Source: Arthrobacter sp. Alg241-R88 (GTDB taxonomy: Bacteria > Actinomycetota > Actinomycetes > Actinomycetales > Micrococcaceae). Taken from it: a DNA stretch of 64,000 nucleotides. The stretch spans positions 27,676-91,675 of the forward strand of contig NZ_UNRG01000004.1 of assembly GCF_900537115.1 (NCBI RefSeq), in the 5' to 3' direction. Shown here piece after piece: positions 1 to 8,182 of this stretch (the first letter of the stretch is position 1; every line of letters begins with the position of its first letter). The notes under the pieces were generated by a model. The model made no database searches and was not told the DNA's origin. It saw only the letters and a program-made list of their open reading frames with translations. A program made the position numbers and the translations under genes.

Positions 1-1
1 C

Positions 2-181
2 TACACCTACTGGGATTACACTCAGCTGCGCTTTCCCAAGAAGGAAGGCATGCGGATCGACTTCGTGCTGGCCTCCCCGGCCCTGGCTGCACGGGTGACC
101 GGCGCGTCGATCGACCGCGAGGAGCGCAAGGGCAAGGGCGCGTCGGACCATGCACCCGTGCTGGTGGAACTGGCAGACTAA
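2..181 (+). CDS. xthA: Exodeoxyribonuclease III, C-terminal fragment
   Basis: The open frame enters from the left edge and ends at TAA 179-181, giving 59 residues. They match the C-terminus of the exonuclease III / AP endonuclease family: RIDFVLASP followed by the SDHAPV motif, whose Asp and His belong to the catalytic site of this fold. The family removes nucleotides from 3' ends and incises abasic sites in base excision repair. The start and most of the protein lie outside the window. The stop sits 34 nt before the next start, so read-through into that gene is possible. Family call is firm; the symbol is inferred from the tail only. Confidence 0.85.
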   Translation, partial: YTYWDYTQLRFPKKEGMRIDFVLASPALAARVTGASIDREERKGKGASDHAPVLVELAD

Positions 182-215
182 TGACATTGTCCTGGACCCA
201 TTCAAGGAGGCCGTG

Positions 216-1100
216 ATGACGGGAAACCTCTACCGGGGCCAGGCAGGCCTGCCATTCTCCTCGACGCTCCGCGTCTACGAACCCCTGGACGCCTTTCCCG
301 AGGAGCAGCGGCAAGCAATTGCCGCCGCGGGGGCGCAGACTGCTTCGCGCGCCGCCGTCGAAAACGCGGAACTGCTGGCCTCGCTGGGGCGGATCACCCG
401 GTCCGGCGGTGACCCGTTCCCCACCGGACGAACCGACCTGGTGCGCGTCACCACTGCCCCGGCGGCCGGGGGAGGCACGTCCGACGACGGTGCTGACGCA
501 GAGCCCGAACTGCTGTACTGTCCCAGCCAACTGGTACTGCGGGCCGGCCTGGCGGCGAACGCGCTGATGGAGGGAATCCACGGCCCGCTGGCTGAGCTGC
601 TGATTCCTGAAGAGCAGCGGGACAAGCACCAGGAGCGGATCGACCAAGTGAAGGCGCGTGACGGGTCCATCCGGGTGCACACCAGGGCATCCACCTGGGG
701 GATCCCCTTCAGCTGGTTTTCCCTGTTTATGGACTCAGACCATAAAGACGTGGTGGAGGCTTCCGGGCGGATCCTCACGGTCCGGGTGTGGGCACCCATC
801 ACGGAAGCCCTGGAGCGTGCGCGTTATGCCGTGGCCAACCTGGCACTGGCGGCACCGGACCTTGACATGCTGGACGATCTTGCCCAGCTCACCGAGTGGC
901 TTGAACTCTTCCATGTGAACTCCATGGTGGAGCTGGACTACGGAGCTGTTGCCGACAAGGTGTACCCGGACGATTCGCCCATGGACATCAGGCTTGGAAT
1001 CGAATGCCTGGCCGAGGGTGACATGACGGGCGCAGCCGCGGCGTACCGCCGCCTGGCTTCCCGATGGATTCCCATCCGCCAGCTGGCCCGCGCTTCCTGA
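216..1100 (+). CDS. Conserved actinobacterial hypothetical protein
   Basis: 294 residues. ATG 216 is chosen because a perfect AAGGAGG box (204-210) lies 5 nt upstream; an in-frame extension to 150 would overlap the exonuclease III gene. I recognise no catalytic motif, signal peptide or membrane segment. The protein is acidic, with a low-complexity Gly/Asp linker near residues 90-100. Its second half is largely helical and ends in an Ala-rich segment resembling a single TPR-like helix pair (ECLAEGDMTGAAAAYRRLA). It appears soluble and cytoplasmic. It follows exonuclease III closely and may share its transcript. Function unknown. Confidence 0.8.
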   Translation: MTGNLYRGQAGLPFSSTLRVYEPLDAFPEEQRQAIAAAGAQTASRAAVENAELLASLGRITRSGGDPFPTGRTDLVRVTTAPAAGGGTSDDGADAEPELLYCPSQLVLRAGLAANALMEGIHGPLAELLIPEEQRDKHQERIDQVKARDGSIRVHTRASTWGIPFSWFSLFMDSDHKDVVEASGRILTVRVWAPITEALERARYAVANLALAAPDLDMLDDLAQLTEWLELFHVNSMVELDYGAVADKVYPDDSPMDIRLGIECLAEGDMTGAAAAYRRLASRWIPIRQLARAS

Positions 1101-1104
1101 GCTT

Positions 1105-1128
1105 GTGCCTGTGCCTGTGCCTGCGCCT
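1105..1128. repeat. Short tandem repeat, four 6-bp units
   Basis: Three exact GTGCCT units and one GCGCCT unit lie directly after the stop of the hypothetical gene, in the 42-nt gap before the convergent lacI gene. The array is non-coding as annotated and short enough to be slippage-derived. No regulatory role is visible. Confidence 0.6.
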
Positions 1129-1142
1129 AAGAACTCACGGCG

Positions 1143-2195
1143 CTAGGACTGGGGCGGCGCGGTGGTCCTTCTGACGATTAGTTCATGGGGCGCGACGGCG
1201 GACTGCACCGCTCCCGCGTCACCGTCCAGTTCGTCGAGCAGCATCTTGGTGGCTTGCTCGGCCTGCTCGTCAGGCCGCTGGCCCACCGTAGTGAGGCCCA
1301 TCGCCTCTGCGAAATCGTGGTTGTCAATGCCCACGACGGAAAGGTCCTCGGGGACCCGGACGCCCATCCGGGAAGCTTCGAAAATGACGCCCATCGCCAT
1401 CTCATCCGAGGCACAGAAAATTGCGGTCGGCCTGCCCCCGGGCTTGGACCAGAGCCGGCGGAAGGCCTCCTGCCCGCTGCGAACGGTGAAGTCCCCCCAC
1501 TCGTCCCATTCCGGGCGGGTGGGCAGGCCGGCCGCCGTCATAACGTCCTTGAACGCGAGGATCCGGACGCGCGGGACATCAAAGTTAAGGTCTGTCTCGT
1601 CGTCTCCGTGCAGCAGGGCAATATCCCGGTGGCCCTGGTCGATGAGGTGCCTGACGGCCGTGGACGCGGCGGCGTAGTCGTCGATGCCGATGTAGGCGCA
1701 TTCCTCAACATGGCCGCCAACCACCACCAGCGGGATATCGATCTTCTGCAGGTGGTCGAGTTCCTCGTGCGACAGTGCCATACACAGGACCAGCAGGGCG
1801 TCGATCTGCTTATAGACCATGGTCTTGCTGAACAGCCGCTCACGGTTGCTGCCATGGCCGCCCAGGTTGAACAGTGAAAGGTTGTAGTTCCGGGCATGCA
1901 GTTCCCGGTCGGCGCCCTCGATGGCCTTGGAGAAGAACCACCTGCTCACAAAGGGTGCCAGCACGCCAATCGTTCTGGTACGGCCGGTCGCCAGCCCCGA
2001 GGCGGAACTGGAGGCGACGTAGCCCAGGTTTCCGGCTACCTCGAGGATTTTCTCCCTTGTGGCCGGCGATACCCGGGGCAGGCCCCGGACTGCCCGCGAG
2101 ACCGTGGCCGTGGATACTCCCGCCGCTGCCGCCACGTCTTCGATGCTGACACCACTGTGGCCGCCTCGTTGTGACCTTTCGCCTGCGCGTGCCAC
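1143..2195 (-). CDS. LacI-family transcriptional regulator
   Basis: 350 residues, normal for the family. The N-terminal helix-turn-helix (VSIEDVAAAAGVSTATVSRAV, about residues 16-36) and the hinge with a YVASSSASGL-type helix are followed by the periplasmic-binding-protein-like effector domain (RTIGVLAPFV ... VVGIDNHDFAEAMGLTTV). The start is GTG with an AAGGGGG box a few bases upstream. It lies downstream of and co-directional with the sugar ABC transporter, separated by a hairpin. It is the obvious candidate to repress that operon through the LacI-type operator at 5766-5779. Binding of a sugar, probably an alpha-glucoside, would relieve repression. The effector is inferred from context, not from the sequence. 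Confidence 0.92.
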   Translation of the reverse strand: MARAGERSQRGGHSGVSIEDVAAAAGVSTATVSRAVRGLPRVSPATREKILEVAGNLGYVASSSASGLATGRTRTIGVLAPFVSRWFFSKAIEGADRELHARNYNLSLFNLGGHGSNRERLFSKTMVYKQIDALLVLCMALSHEELDHLQKIDIPLVVVGGHVEECAYIGIDDYAAASTAVRHLIDQGHRDIALLHGDDETDLNFDVPRVRILAFKDVMTAAGLPTRPEWDEWGDFTVRSGQEAFRRLWSKPGGRPTAIFCASDEMAMGVIFEASRMGVRVPEDLSVVGIDNHDFAEAMGLTTVGQRPDEQAEQATKMLLDELDGDAGAVQSAVAPHELIVRRTTAPPQS

Positions 2196-2261
2196 GGTGC
2201 CCCCTTATTTGTCCCTTGAGCGTTTCCGGCCGCCACTAAATGATGGCCCTTCCGGGGTTAG

Positions 2262-2300
2262 CAGGGCCGCAGCCGGCCGGCGTACCGGCCGGCCGCCCTG
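2262..2300. terminator. GC-rich hairpin after the sugar permease operon
   Basis: A 9-bp perfect stem (2272-2280 with 2285-2293, loop CGTA) is extended outward by CAGGGC/GCCCTG (2262-2267 with 2295-2300) across a small internal bulge. It starts 14 nt past the end of the second permease gene on the minus strand. No T tract follows on that strand, so it may attenuate rather than fully stop transcription into lacI. Confidence 0.5.
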
Positions 2301-2313
2301 GCCCTGTCGGTTA

Positions 2314-3288
2314 TTAGCCCTTGAGGCCTCCCGCGAGGAGTCCCCGGACGAAGTACCGCTGCAGGCTGAAGAAGACGGCCAGCGGAACGATGATGGAAAC
2401 GAAGGCAGCGGCGGGATTCAGGTAGTCCCTTGCGCCACGGGTTCCTGAGATTTCCGCCAGGCGCTGGGTGATGGGGGCAACGTCCGCAGTTCCGCCGGAG
2501 AACACCAGCGCTACAAGAAGGTCATTCCAGACCCAGAGGAACTGGAAGATTGCCAGCGACGCAAGGGCGGGCACTGACAGTGGCAGGATGACCCGCCAGA
2601 AGATGGTCGTGTGGCCGGCGCCGTCCATTTTTGCGGCTTCAATGACCTCACCTGGAATTTCGGAGATGAAGTTATGCAAGAGGAAGATTCCGAGTGGCAG
2701 CCCGAAGATTGTATGGGCGATCCATAGCTGTGTGTAGGAACCTGGCGGAATTTGCAGGACTTGGGTGAACAGCTGGAGGAGTGGAATCAGGGTCATTTGC
2801 AGGGGGATAATCTGCAGGGCAAAAACGAAAATAAAGGCGGCTTCCCGGCCCCTGAACTTTCCCCAGGCAAAAATGTACGCGGCCATGGAGGCGAGTACCA
2901 GGACGAAGACAGTGACCGGAATGACAATTGCCAGGGAATTGGCGAAGTACTGCGTCAGGTTGGCCGACTGTGATCCCCCCGCGGCAGTAACGTCCGCGTA
3001 GTTCTTGAAGGTGAACTGCCAGTCGCCGAAGAAGTTCCACCATCCGTCTGAACGGGGCCCCACTTGCTTTGCGGCTGGACGGAAGGAAGACACCAGCAGG
3101 CCGAAAGTCGGAATAGTCCAGACCACTGCAATGACCAGGGCAGCGGCTGTCGCCCAGCGGGACGTCAGCTTGCTTTTGACCCGGCGCATTATCGGAGCGG
3201 AACTTTCAGCAGGTGCAGCCGTACCGCCCCCACGCGTGGCCGCAGTTCGTGTATTTGCCGCCTCATCCGGCGCTGGCATGACGGTCAT
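2314..3288 (-). CDS. Sugar ABC transporter permease, MalG/AglG type
   Basis: 324 residues with six predicted membrane helices. The MalG-type EAA loop sits about 90 residues from the end (EVIEAAKMDGAGHTTIFWRVILP), the contact site for the ATPase. The first about 40 residues are a charged cytoplasmic tail before the first helix (AAALVIAVVWTIPTFGLLVSSF). The ATG overlaps the stop of the upstream permease gene by 4 nt (ATGA), so the two are translationally coupled. It forms the inner-membrane channel with that permease and receives sugar from the lipoprotein encoded first in the operon. No ATPase gene is present; actinobacteria often share one MsiK-type ATPase among such importers. AglG-like by resemblance; substrate unproven. 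Confidence 0.93.
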   Translation of the reverse strand: MTVMPAPDEAANTRTAATRGGGTAAPAESSAPIMRRVKSKLTSRWATAAALVIAVVWTIPTFGLLVSSFRPAAKQVGPRSDGWWNFFGDWQFTFKNYADVTAAGGSQSANLTQYFANSLAIVIPVTVFVLVLASMAAYIFAWGKFRGREAAFIFVFALQIIPLQMTLIPLLQLFTQVLQIPPGSYTQLWIAHTIFGLPLGIFLLHNFISEIPGEVIEAAKMDGAGHTTIFWRVILPLSVPALASLAIFQFLWVWNDLLVALVFSGGTADVAPITQRLAEISGTRGARDYLNPAAAFVSIIVPLAVFFSLQRYFVRGLLAGGLKG

Positions 3289-4250
3289 CGGATTTCCTTT
3301 TGCTGACGAAGTACGCGGGCGTTGTAAACGACGATTGGCAGGACCAGAAGGAAGAGGATCAGCGCCAGGGCGGCACCCCTGCCCGGTTCGCCGGCACGGA
3401 ACGCCTGGGTATACATTTCATTGGCAACCACGGAAGTTTCGTAGTTGCCCGCGGTCATGGTGCGGACGATGTCGAAGACCTTCAAAGTAGCGATGGTGAT
3501 CGTGGTGAGCACAACGACGAGTGACCCGCGAATTCCCGGAATGGTGACGTTGCGGAACTGCTGCCATGGATTGGCGCCATCCAGGCGGGACGCTTCCACC
3601 AGTTCTGCCGGGACGCCCTTGATGGCCGCCGAAAGAATCACCATGGCAAACCCGGTCTGGATCCAGACCATCACAATAATCAAGAAAATGGTGTTCTCGG
3701 GAGCATCCAGCAGGAATTGCTTTGGCTCCATCCCGAAAGCGACACGCAGCGCATTCAGCACGCCGGTTTGCTCAATCTCGGGTCCGCGGTAGTCGTAGAC
3801 AAGTTTCCAGATGATACCGGCGCCCACAAACGAAATGGCCATGGGCATAAACACGAGGGCCTTCAGTATCCGCTCGCCCTTGGCTTTGTCGATGAAGACT
3901 GCATAGGCCAAACCGAAAACGGTGGAAAGCAGCGGCACCAGCACAGTCCAGATAATGGTGTTTCGGAGCGTTACCAGAGCTTCTGGCTGCGTGAACATCC
4001 AGACGAAGTTATCAACCCCGTTTAGCTTGCCGCTGGCGTCAGTGAACGCGAGGAATGAGGTCTGCGCGGCGGGGTAAACCAGCCCTACAAGCAAAAGGAT
4101 TGCTGCAGGAGCCAGGAAGCCGGCCACAGTGATTTTATCTTTGGCGGACTTTGGAGCCCTGTCCACCAACAGCATGATAAGTCCAATAATCGCAGCGAAA
4201 ACCGCCAATGCGATCACGACTTGAAGGAATTTTCCTCCGATGAATTCCAT
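3285..4250 (-). CDS. Sugar ABC transporter permease, MalF/AglF type
   Basis: 321 residues. A first membrane helix begins near residue 9, a second near residue 40, then the usual permease core. The EAA motif reads ELVEASRLDGANPWQQFRNVTIP. The ATG at 4250 has a GGAG box 7-8 nt upstream. The gene lies 89 nt behind the binding-protein gene, with a strong hairpin between them, and overlaps the next permease by 4 nt. The cytoplasmic segment before helix 2 (DRAPKSAKDKITVAG) is as I recall it in AglF-like alpha-glucoside permeases. It forms a heterodimeric channel with the MalG-type protein. Confidence 0.93.
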   Translation of the reverse strand: MEFIGGKFLQVVIALAVFAAIIGLIMLLVDRAPKSAKDKITVAGFLAPAAILLLVGLVYPAAQTSFLAFTDASGKLNGVDNFVWMFTQPEALVTLRNTIIWTVLVPLLSTVFGLAYAVFIDKAKGERILKALVFMPMAISFVGAGIIWKLVYDYRGPEIEQTGVLNALRVAFGMEPKQFLLDAPENTIFLIIVMVWIQTGFAMVILSAAIKGVPAELVEASRLDGANPWQQFRNVTIPGIRGSLVVVLTTITIATLKVFDIVRTMTAGNYETSVVANEMYTQAFRAGEPGRGAALALILFLLVLPIVVYNARVLRQQKEIR

Positions 4251-4296
4251 TGCCCATCTCCATGGTTGTGGGTAGATCGAATGTGCAGGATGACAC

Positions 4297-4326
4297 TGCG
4301 CCTCCGGCGTTGAAGCCGGAGGCGCA
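4297..4326. promoter_or_regulatory. 12-bp perfect hairpin between binding-protein and permease genes
   Basis: Arms 4297-4308 and 4315-4326 are exact reverse complements around a 6-nt loop, 14 nt past the binding-protein stop on the minus strand. No T run follows, so it is not a classical terminator. In MalE-MalF-type operons a stem here protects the upstream message or attenuates, so that binding protein exceeds permease. That role is inferred from position. Confidence 0.65.
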
Positions 4327-4339
4327 GAACCAGGGAGAG

Positions 4340-5680
4340 TTAGCTCTTAGGCCAGCTGCTTTCGATGCTGTCCGCAACTTCCTTAGACGGCGTGCCGTTG
4401 ATCCATGCAACGACGCCCTTCCAGAACGAGTTGGAACCAACAGCGCCCGGCATCAGGTCCGAACCGTCGAAGCGGAACGTTGTTTCCTCATCCTGAAGCA
4501 ACTCGATGCTCAGCTTGTCCAGTTCAGTCTGGGCATTTGCCGGATCCAGGCCCTTGTTTGCACTGACCACACCGCCCAGCTTGACGCGTTCATTGGCGAA
4601 TTCAGCACTGGCCAGGTAGGCCTGGAAGGCCTGGGCCTCGGGAGTGTCCTTGTAGGCGCCAACCATTTCGCCGCCACCCGTAATGGCCAGGCCCTTGGAA
4701 GCGTCAACCGGCGGGGTCATGAAGGCCCAGACGTCGCCATCCTCGGCCACGACCGTTCCTTCAGGCCAGTTTGCGGCCTGGAAGTTTGCCTGGTGGTGCA
4801 TGGCGCACTGCCCGTCGAGCACCGGCTGGCCTGCCTGCTGGAAGCCGGTGGTGAGAATGGAGCGAACGTCGCCGAACCCGCCGTTGACCATCTTGTCGTC
4901 AAGCAGGATTTCGCCGGTCTTATCCAGCGCTTCAACGATGCGGGGGTCGTTGAAGGGGATTTCGTGGTTGACCCACTGGTCGTAAACCTCAGGTCCCTGC
5001 GAGCGAAGCACCACATCTTCCACCCAGTCGGTGCCCGGCCAGCCGGTGGCTTCGCCGGACTCGAAGCCGGCACACCAGGGCTTCATGCTGCCGTCGTCGG
5101 CAATTTTCTTGGAAAGCTCCAGCATCTCGTCCCAGGTCTTGGGAACTTCCCAGCCCTTGTCTTCGAAGGTCTTGGGCGCGTACCAGACATATCCCTTGAC
5201 GTTGGCAAGCATGGGTGCGGTGTAGAAAACGCCGTCTACAGTGCCGTACTTCTTCCAGTCCGCCGACCAGTTCTTGTCAACAGCGTCCGATACGGCCTGC
5301 GGTGCAGGCTTCAGGTTCCCGGCACGGGCCTGGTCTGCCATCAGGCCGGGCTGGGGGAAGATAGCAATGTCAGGGGCGTTGCCGGCCTTGGCCCGAACGC
5401 CAATCTGGGTCTCGAACTCTTTGCTGCCCTCGTACTTGACGGTGGCGCCGGTGCACTTTTCGAATGCGGCCCAGGTCTTCTCGAGGTTGGTGGCCTCGGT
5501 GTCCGTGATGGTCGAGTAAACGGAGACCGTCTTGCCGTCGTGCTTGCCGTAGCTTTCGAACTTGGAGCAATCGGCGGTGGCGGCCGGGTCAGTCGCGCTT
5601 TCTTCCGAGCTGCATGCGCTGAGGGAAAGCGCCAGGATTCCGGTCACCGCTACGGGTAGCAGGTACTTGCGATTTTTCAT
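4340..5680 (-). CDS. Sugar ABC transporter substrate-binding lipoprotein, AglE-like
   Basis: 446 residues. The ATG at 5680 is chosen over the upstream frame because an AGAGGAG box lies 8 nt before it and a proper lipoprotein signal follows: basic n-region KNRK, hydrophobic core, lipobox LSAC with Cys23. The mature protein is an extracellular solute-binding protein of the family that includes alpha-glucoside and maltose binders, with early motifs such as APDIAIFPQPG. It captures sugar at the outer face of the membrane and delivers it to the two permeases encoded just downstream. The LacI-type operator 5766-5779 lies about 86-99 nt before the start. Substrate class is moderately sure. Confidence 0.93.
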   Translation of the reverse strand: MKNRKYLLPVAVTGILALSLSACSSEESATDPAATADCSKFESYGKHDGKTVSVYSTITDTEATNLEKTWAAFEKCTGATVKYEGSKEFETQIGVRAKAGNAPDIAIFPQPGLMADQARAGNLKPAPQAVSDAVDKNWSADWKKYGTVDGVFYTAPMLANVKGYVWYAPKTFEDKGWEVPKTWDEMLELSKKIADDGSMKPWCAGFESGEATGWPGTDWVEDVVLRSQGPEVYDQWVNHEIPFNDPRIVEALDKTGEILLDDKMVNGGFGDVRSILTTGFQQAGQPVLDGQCAMHHQANFQAANWPEGTVVAEDGDVWAFMTPPVDASKGLAITGGGEMVGAYKDTPEAQAFQAYLASAEFANERVKLGGVVSANKGLDPANAQTELDKLSIELLQDEETTFRFDGSDLMPGAVGSNSFWKGVVAWINGTPSKEVADSIESSWPKS

Positions 5681-5765
5681 GCAGAGAACTCCTCTATGAG
5701 TTGCAAAATTACGTCCGCCAGGAACGATGTGATGACCATCACGGTAATCATTCCGGGTGCGATAG

Positions 5766-5779
5766 TGCAAGCGTTTACA
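5766..5779. promoter_or_regulatory. LacI-family operator upstream of the sugar transporter operon
   Basis: TGCAAGCGTTTACA fits the LacI/GalR-type pattern TGNAANCGNTNNCA at every fixed position, with the typical central CG. A larger inverted repeat AAGCGT-TTAC-ACGCTT (5769-5784) overlaps it. On the minus strand it contains TTGCA, so it probably overlaps a -35 element of the binding-protein gene and would repress by occlusion. The lacI gene at the end of the same cluster is the likely binder. Confidence 0.75.
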
Positions 5780-5814
5780 CGCTTTTGTTTCTGAACAGTA
5801 ACTTAAAGGTTGCG

Positions 5815-6426
5815 TCAGCGCACGCGCTCAGCCCTGCTGAAGCGTGTCCGTGCACCTGCTCCAATGTGAATCAGCACGGGGATGTTCTTTCCCACCACCG
5901 TTTCCAGCGCCGCCACGAGGGCGTACACCTCGTCTGCGAGCAGGTGCGGGGCCACGCCCTGGCGCGGCAGGAGGCGCACCTTCAAGGCGGGCGTGCCTTT
6001 GACGTCGTAGGTGGCTACGGTTGCGCCGGCTAAATCGGGACGGTTCGCGAGGGCATGCTTGAGCGCCTGCTCGGCCACTCCCCCGCCGATCCTCACGTCG
6101 CCGGGGACATCGCCGGGATCGTATTCCATGGCCAGGAGGTTTGCCCGGCCCTTTCCCTGCTGGGCAACCCAGGCCACCATGAGTCCAATAAGCACCAGCA
6201 GGGCCAGCGCTACCAGGATCCACAACCAGCTTTCGGTACGCCCGGGAAACCTGGTGGCGTTAAAGGCCTCATTGACCCGGCTCCACGCGCCCGCAGACCA
6301 GGCATGCCACCACGAAGCTACTGCCGGCACTGCGGCCAGCAGCATCAGCAGGGCGCCCACTGCAAGAAGCGTCAAACCCAGGACCGCTATCAGTATGCGG
6401 TTGAGAAGGGTGGGGGTGCTGTTCAT
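5815..6426 (-). CDS. amaP: Alkaline shock response membrane anchor protein AmaP
   Basis: 203 residues with two membrane helices (about 10-35 and 65-87) and a C-terminal cytoplasmic domain of the Asp23-interacting type. AmaP anchors Asp23/Gls24 proteins to the cell membrane in Staphylococcus. This last gene of a five-gene operon overlaps the DUF6286 gene by 4 nt (ATGA). The operon supplies two Asp23-like proteins for it to bind. The C-terminus is basic (RTRFSRAERVR). The assignment rests on topology and operon context more than on a diagnostic motif. Confidence 0.8.
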   Translation of the reverse strand: MNSTPTLLNRILIAVLGLTLLAVGALLMLLAAVPAVASWWHAWSAGAWSRVNEAFNATRFPGRTESWLWILVALALLVLIGLMVAWVAQQGKGRANLLAMEYDPGDVPGDVRIGGGVAEQALKHALANRPDLAGATVATYDVKGTPALKVRLLPRQGVAPHLLADEVYALVAALETVVGKNIPVLIHIGAGARTRFSRAERVR

Positions 6427-7031
6427 GCGCCGATCACTCCCGAATGTGCCACCTTGACGCGCACTTCAGGTGAAGGATCAAGTGCCATGGAATCGAGCTC
6501 GCTTTGGACTGCCGCGAGCACAGCGGCCTCGTCAACAGGGACTCCGGAAGTGGGCCGCACATTCACCTCTGCCTGCCGTTGCGAGACGACCACCATGACC
6601 TGTTCCGGCGTGACGTTTGCGGCGAGCCGGGCACGGCGCGCCAGGGAGGAAGCGATGACTTCATCATCCACCACCACAGCAGGACCGGCGGTGTCCCGGC
6701 CGCCACCTAGAAGGTGACGGGCCCGGCGCCCGGGCAGAACCCCATTGAGGAAAAAGACCAGCCCGAACATTGCCAGGACCCCTCCGATGGCGCCCAGCAG
6801 CAGCGGTGAAATCCCTGCGGGCAAGGCCACGAGGCGTTCAGCTGCCACCTGCGGCTCGATCAGCCAGGCAGGCTGCCCGATGGCATGGACGGCTGCCTCA
6901 AGGAGCCCGTAGGCAGCGAGCCCAATAACCAGGACCGCGGCCGCTGTGGCCACTACTGCACGTGAGGAATGCGTCTCCCGGTGCAGGATGCGGTCCATAT
7001 CCGGGCCGCGGCTCTCCACCTGCCGGCTCAT
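6423..7031 (-). CDS. DUF6286-type membrane protein of the Asp23 operon
   Basis: 202 residues with two membrane helices (about 24-48 and 74-96) and a soluble C-terminal domain. The C-terminal half alternates strands and helices like the Asp23 fold (MVVVSQRQAEVNVRPTS). I recognise this architecture as the DUF6286 proteins found in actinobacterial alkaline-shock operons. ATGA overlaps link it to both neighbours. Probably a second membrane anchor or scaffold for Asp23-like proteins; no enzymatic motif is visible. Confidence 0.75.
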   Translation of the reverse strand: MSRQVESRGPDMDRILHRETHSSRAVVATAAAVLVIGLAAYGLLEAAVHAIGQPAWLIEPQVAAERLVALPAGISPLLLGAIGGVLAMFGLVFFLNGVLPGRRARHLLGGGRDTAGPAVVVDDEVIASSLARRARLAANVTPEQVMVVVSQRQAEVNVRPTSGVPVDEAAVLAAVQSELDSMALDPSPEVRVKVAHSGVIGA

Positions 7032-7408
7032 CGCACGCGTCCCCCTTCAATGGTCGTTGCTCCGCTGATCCTGATGTCCACCCTGCTCAGCCGTGCACCG
7101 CTAAGCTCCGTCACTGTCGCCAGGATACGGGCCTTTGCCTTGACCGTGCGGTCCCAGATGGAGCCGCCGGCGCCCTCCACGCGCGAGGGGTCACGGACCA
7201 CGGCAGTCAAAGGCGGGATGCTGATCGGCGTGACGAGGGACAGCGCCAGCATGCCGTCGTCGTCCGTCCAGTCAGCCCGGACATCCTCGGCGTCCACGCC
7301 CAGGAACTGGGCAGCTGCGGCCTTGGCGAGGCTTGTCAGGGCCTGCGTGCTGATGCGGTTGTGGCCGCTAAGCTCCTGGCCCCGGACAGTCGGGACGGCG
7401 GAGCTCAT
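7028..7408 (-). CDS. Asp23/Gls24-like envelope protein, second paralog
   Basis: 126 residues from ATG 7408, which overlaps the stop of the preceding small membrane protein by 4 nt; longer in-frame starts run through that gene and are rejected. The protein has the Asp23-like pattern: an N-terminal segment predicting helix (TQALTSLAKAAAAQFLG) followed by beta strands in the second half (IDIRISG near the end). It is shorter and more diverged than the first paralog encoded at 7593-8054. It likely forms part of the membrane-associated stress layer anchored by AmaP. The exact family is inferred from operon position plus fold pattern. Confidence 0.75.
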   Translation of the reverse strand: MSSAVPTVRGQELSGHNRISTQALTSLAKAAAAQFLGVDAEDVRADWTDDDGMLALSLVTPISIPPLTAVVRDPSRVEGAGGSIWDRTVKAKARILATVTELSGARLSRVDIRISGATTIEGGRVR

Positions 7409-7596
7409 GAGGACGAGCGCCGGCCGGTGATGGCGTCCAGGACGCCGCGAAGGTCCAGTTTCCCTTCCGCGGCACGGCCCAGGAGTGCCCCGATGGCCAT
7501 AAAGAGGAGGGAAATCAGGAAACCCCACAAACCGAACTGCAGGGACATAAAGGCCACGAACGCGCCCATCGCTGTGCCGGCCACGGTGAGGTTCAC
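7405..7596 (-). CDS. Small DUF2273-like membrane protein
   Basis: 63 residues, mostly one or two hydrophobic helices (AFVAFMSLQFGLWGFLISLLFMAIGALLG is the core, about residues 12-41) and a polar C-terminal tail with RRSSS. The GTG start overlaps the stop of the upstream Asp23 gene (GTGA), and its own stop overlaps the next ATG (ATGA). Small glycine-rich two-helix proteins of this size sit between Asp23 genes in many Firmicutes and Actinobacteria. Role presumed to be assembly or membrane insertion of the complex. Confidence 0.75.
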   Translation of the reverse strand: MNLTVAGTAMGAFVAFMSLQFGLWGFLISLLFMAIGALLGRAAEGKLDLRGVLDAITGRRSSS

Positions 7597-8054
7597 AGCA
7601 ACGCCTCCCTTTCTGCCGAGCCGGCAACGGTGGGTTTGACCGGAGGCGGCACGTAGACGTCAGTGACTTCCACGTTGACCTCGATCACCTGCAGCCCCAC
7701 GAGTTCCTCGACAGCCCGGTAGACGGCCGCGCGGACCTCGTTGGCCAGTGAGTGGAGCGGCGTTCCGTAGCTCGCCACGAGGCTGATATCCACGGCAACT
7801 TGCGTTTCACCGACTTCGGCACGCACGCCGGCGGCATGGTCAGAACTGCCGACGGCGTCGCGGATGGCGCCGAGCGCCCGTGAAGGTCCTGAGCCGAGGG
7901 AGTAGACCCCGGGGACGGACCGGGCGGCAATTCCTGCCACCTTGGCGACGGCTGTCTCGGAAATCACGGTGCGGCCGTGGCTGGGTGCCGGCACAGGAAC
8001 CGGCACGGCACGGCTCTGGATGCCTTGGCCGGGTTGCGGGTTCTGGTATTCCAT
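7593..8054 (-). CDS. Asp23/Gls24 family envelope stress response protein
   Basis: 153 residues. The Asp23 family signature is clear: GRTVISETAVAKVAGIAARSVPGVYSLG, then VDISLVASYGTPLHSLANEVR and VEVNVEVTDVYV-type strands. The first 27 residues are a Pro/Val-rich leader of low complexity. The ATG at 8054 follows an AAGGGGGA box. This is the promoter-proximal gene of the operon 8054-5815. Asp23 proteins are abundant, form filaments near the membrane and respond to alkaline or envelope stress. Confidence 0.9.
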   Translation of the reverse strand: MEYQNPQPGQGIQSRAVPVPVPAPSHGRTVISETAVAKVAGIAARSVPGVYSLGSGPSRALGAIRDAVGSSDHAAGVRAEVGETQVAVDISLVASYGTPLHSLANEVRAAVYRAVEELVGLQVIEVNVEVTDVYVPPPVKPTVAGSAEREALL

Positions 8055-8140
8055 CAGGCACTCCCCCTTCTGTTGATCCCAACCCTATCCCCGCCTGCGG
8101 TTTAACGGCAGGAGGCGGGGGACGGGTGGGAGCACGGGTT

Positions 8141-8177
8141 AAACAAGAAAAGCACCAGTTCCGAAGAACTGATGCTT
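8141..8177 (-). terminator. Intrinsic terminator of the tRNA operon, UUCG tetraloop
   Basis: On the minus strand an 11-bp stem (one G-U pair; plus-strand arms 8151-8161 and 8166-8176) closes a UUCG tetraloop, followed by TTTTCTTGTTT. It lies just past the tRNA-Phe 3' end and has all parts of a Rho-independent terminator. Confidence 0.9.
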
Positions 8178-8182
8178 CCCAG

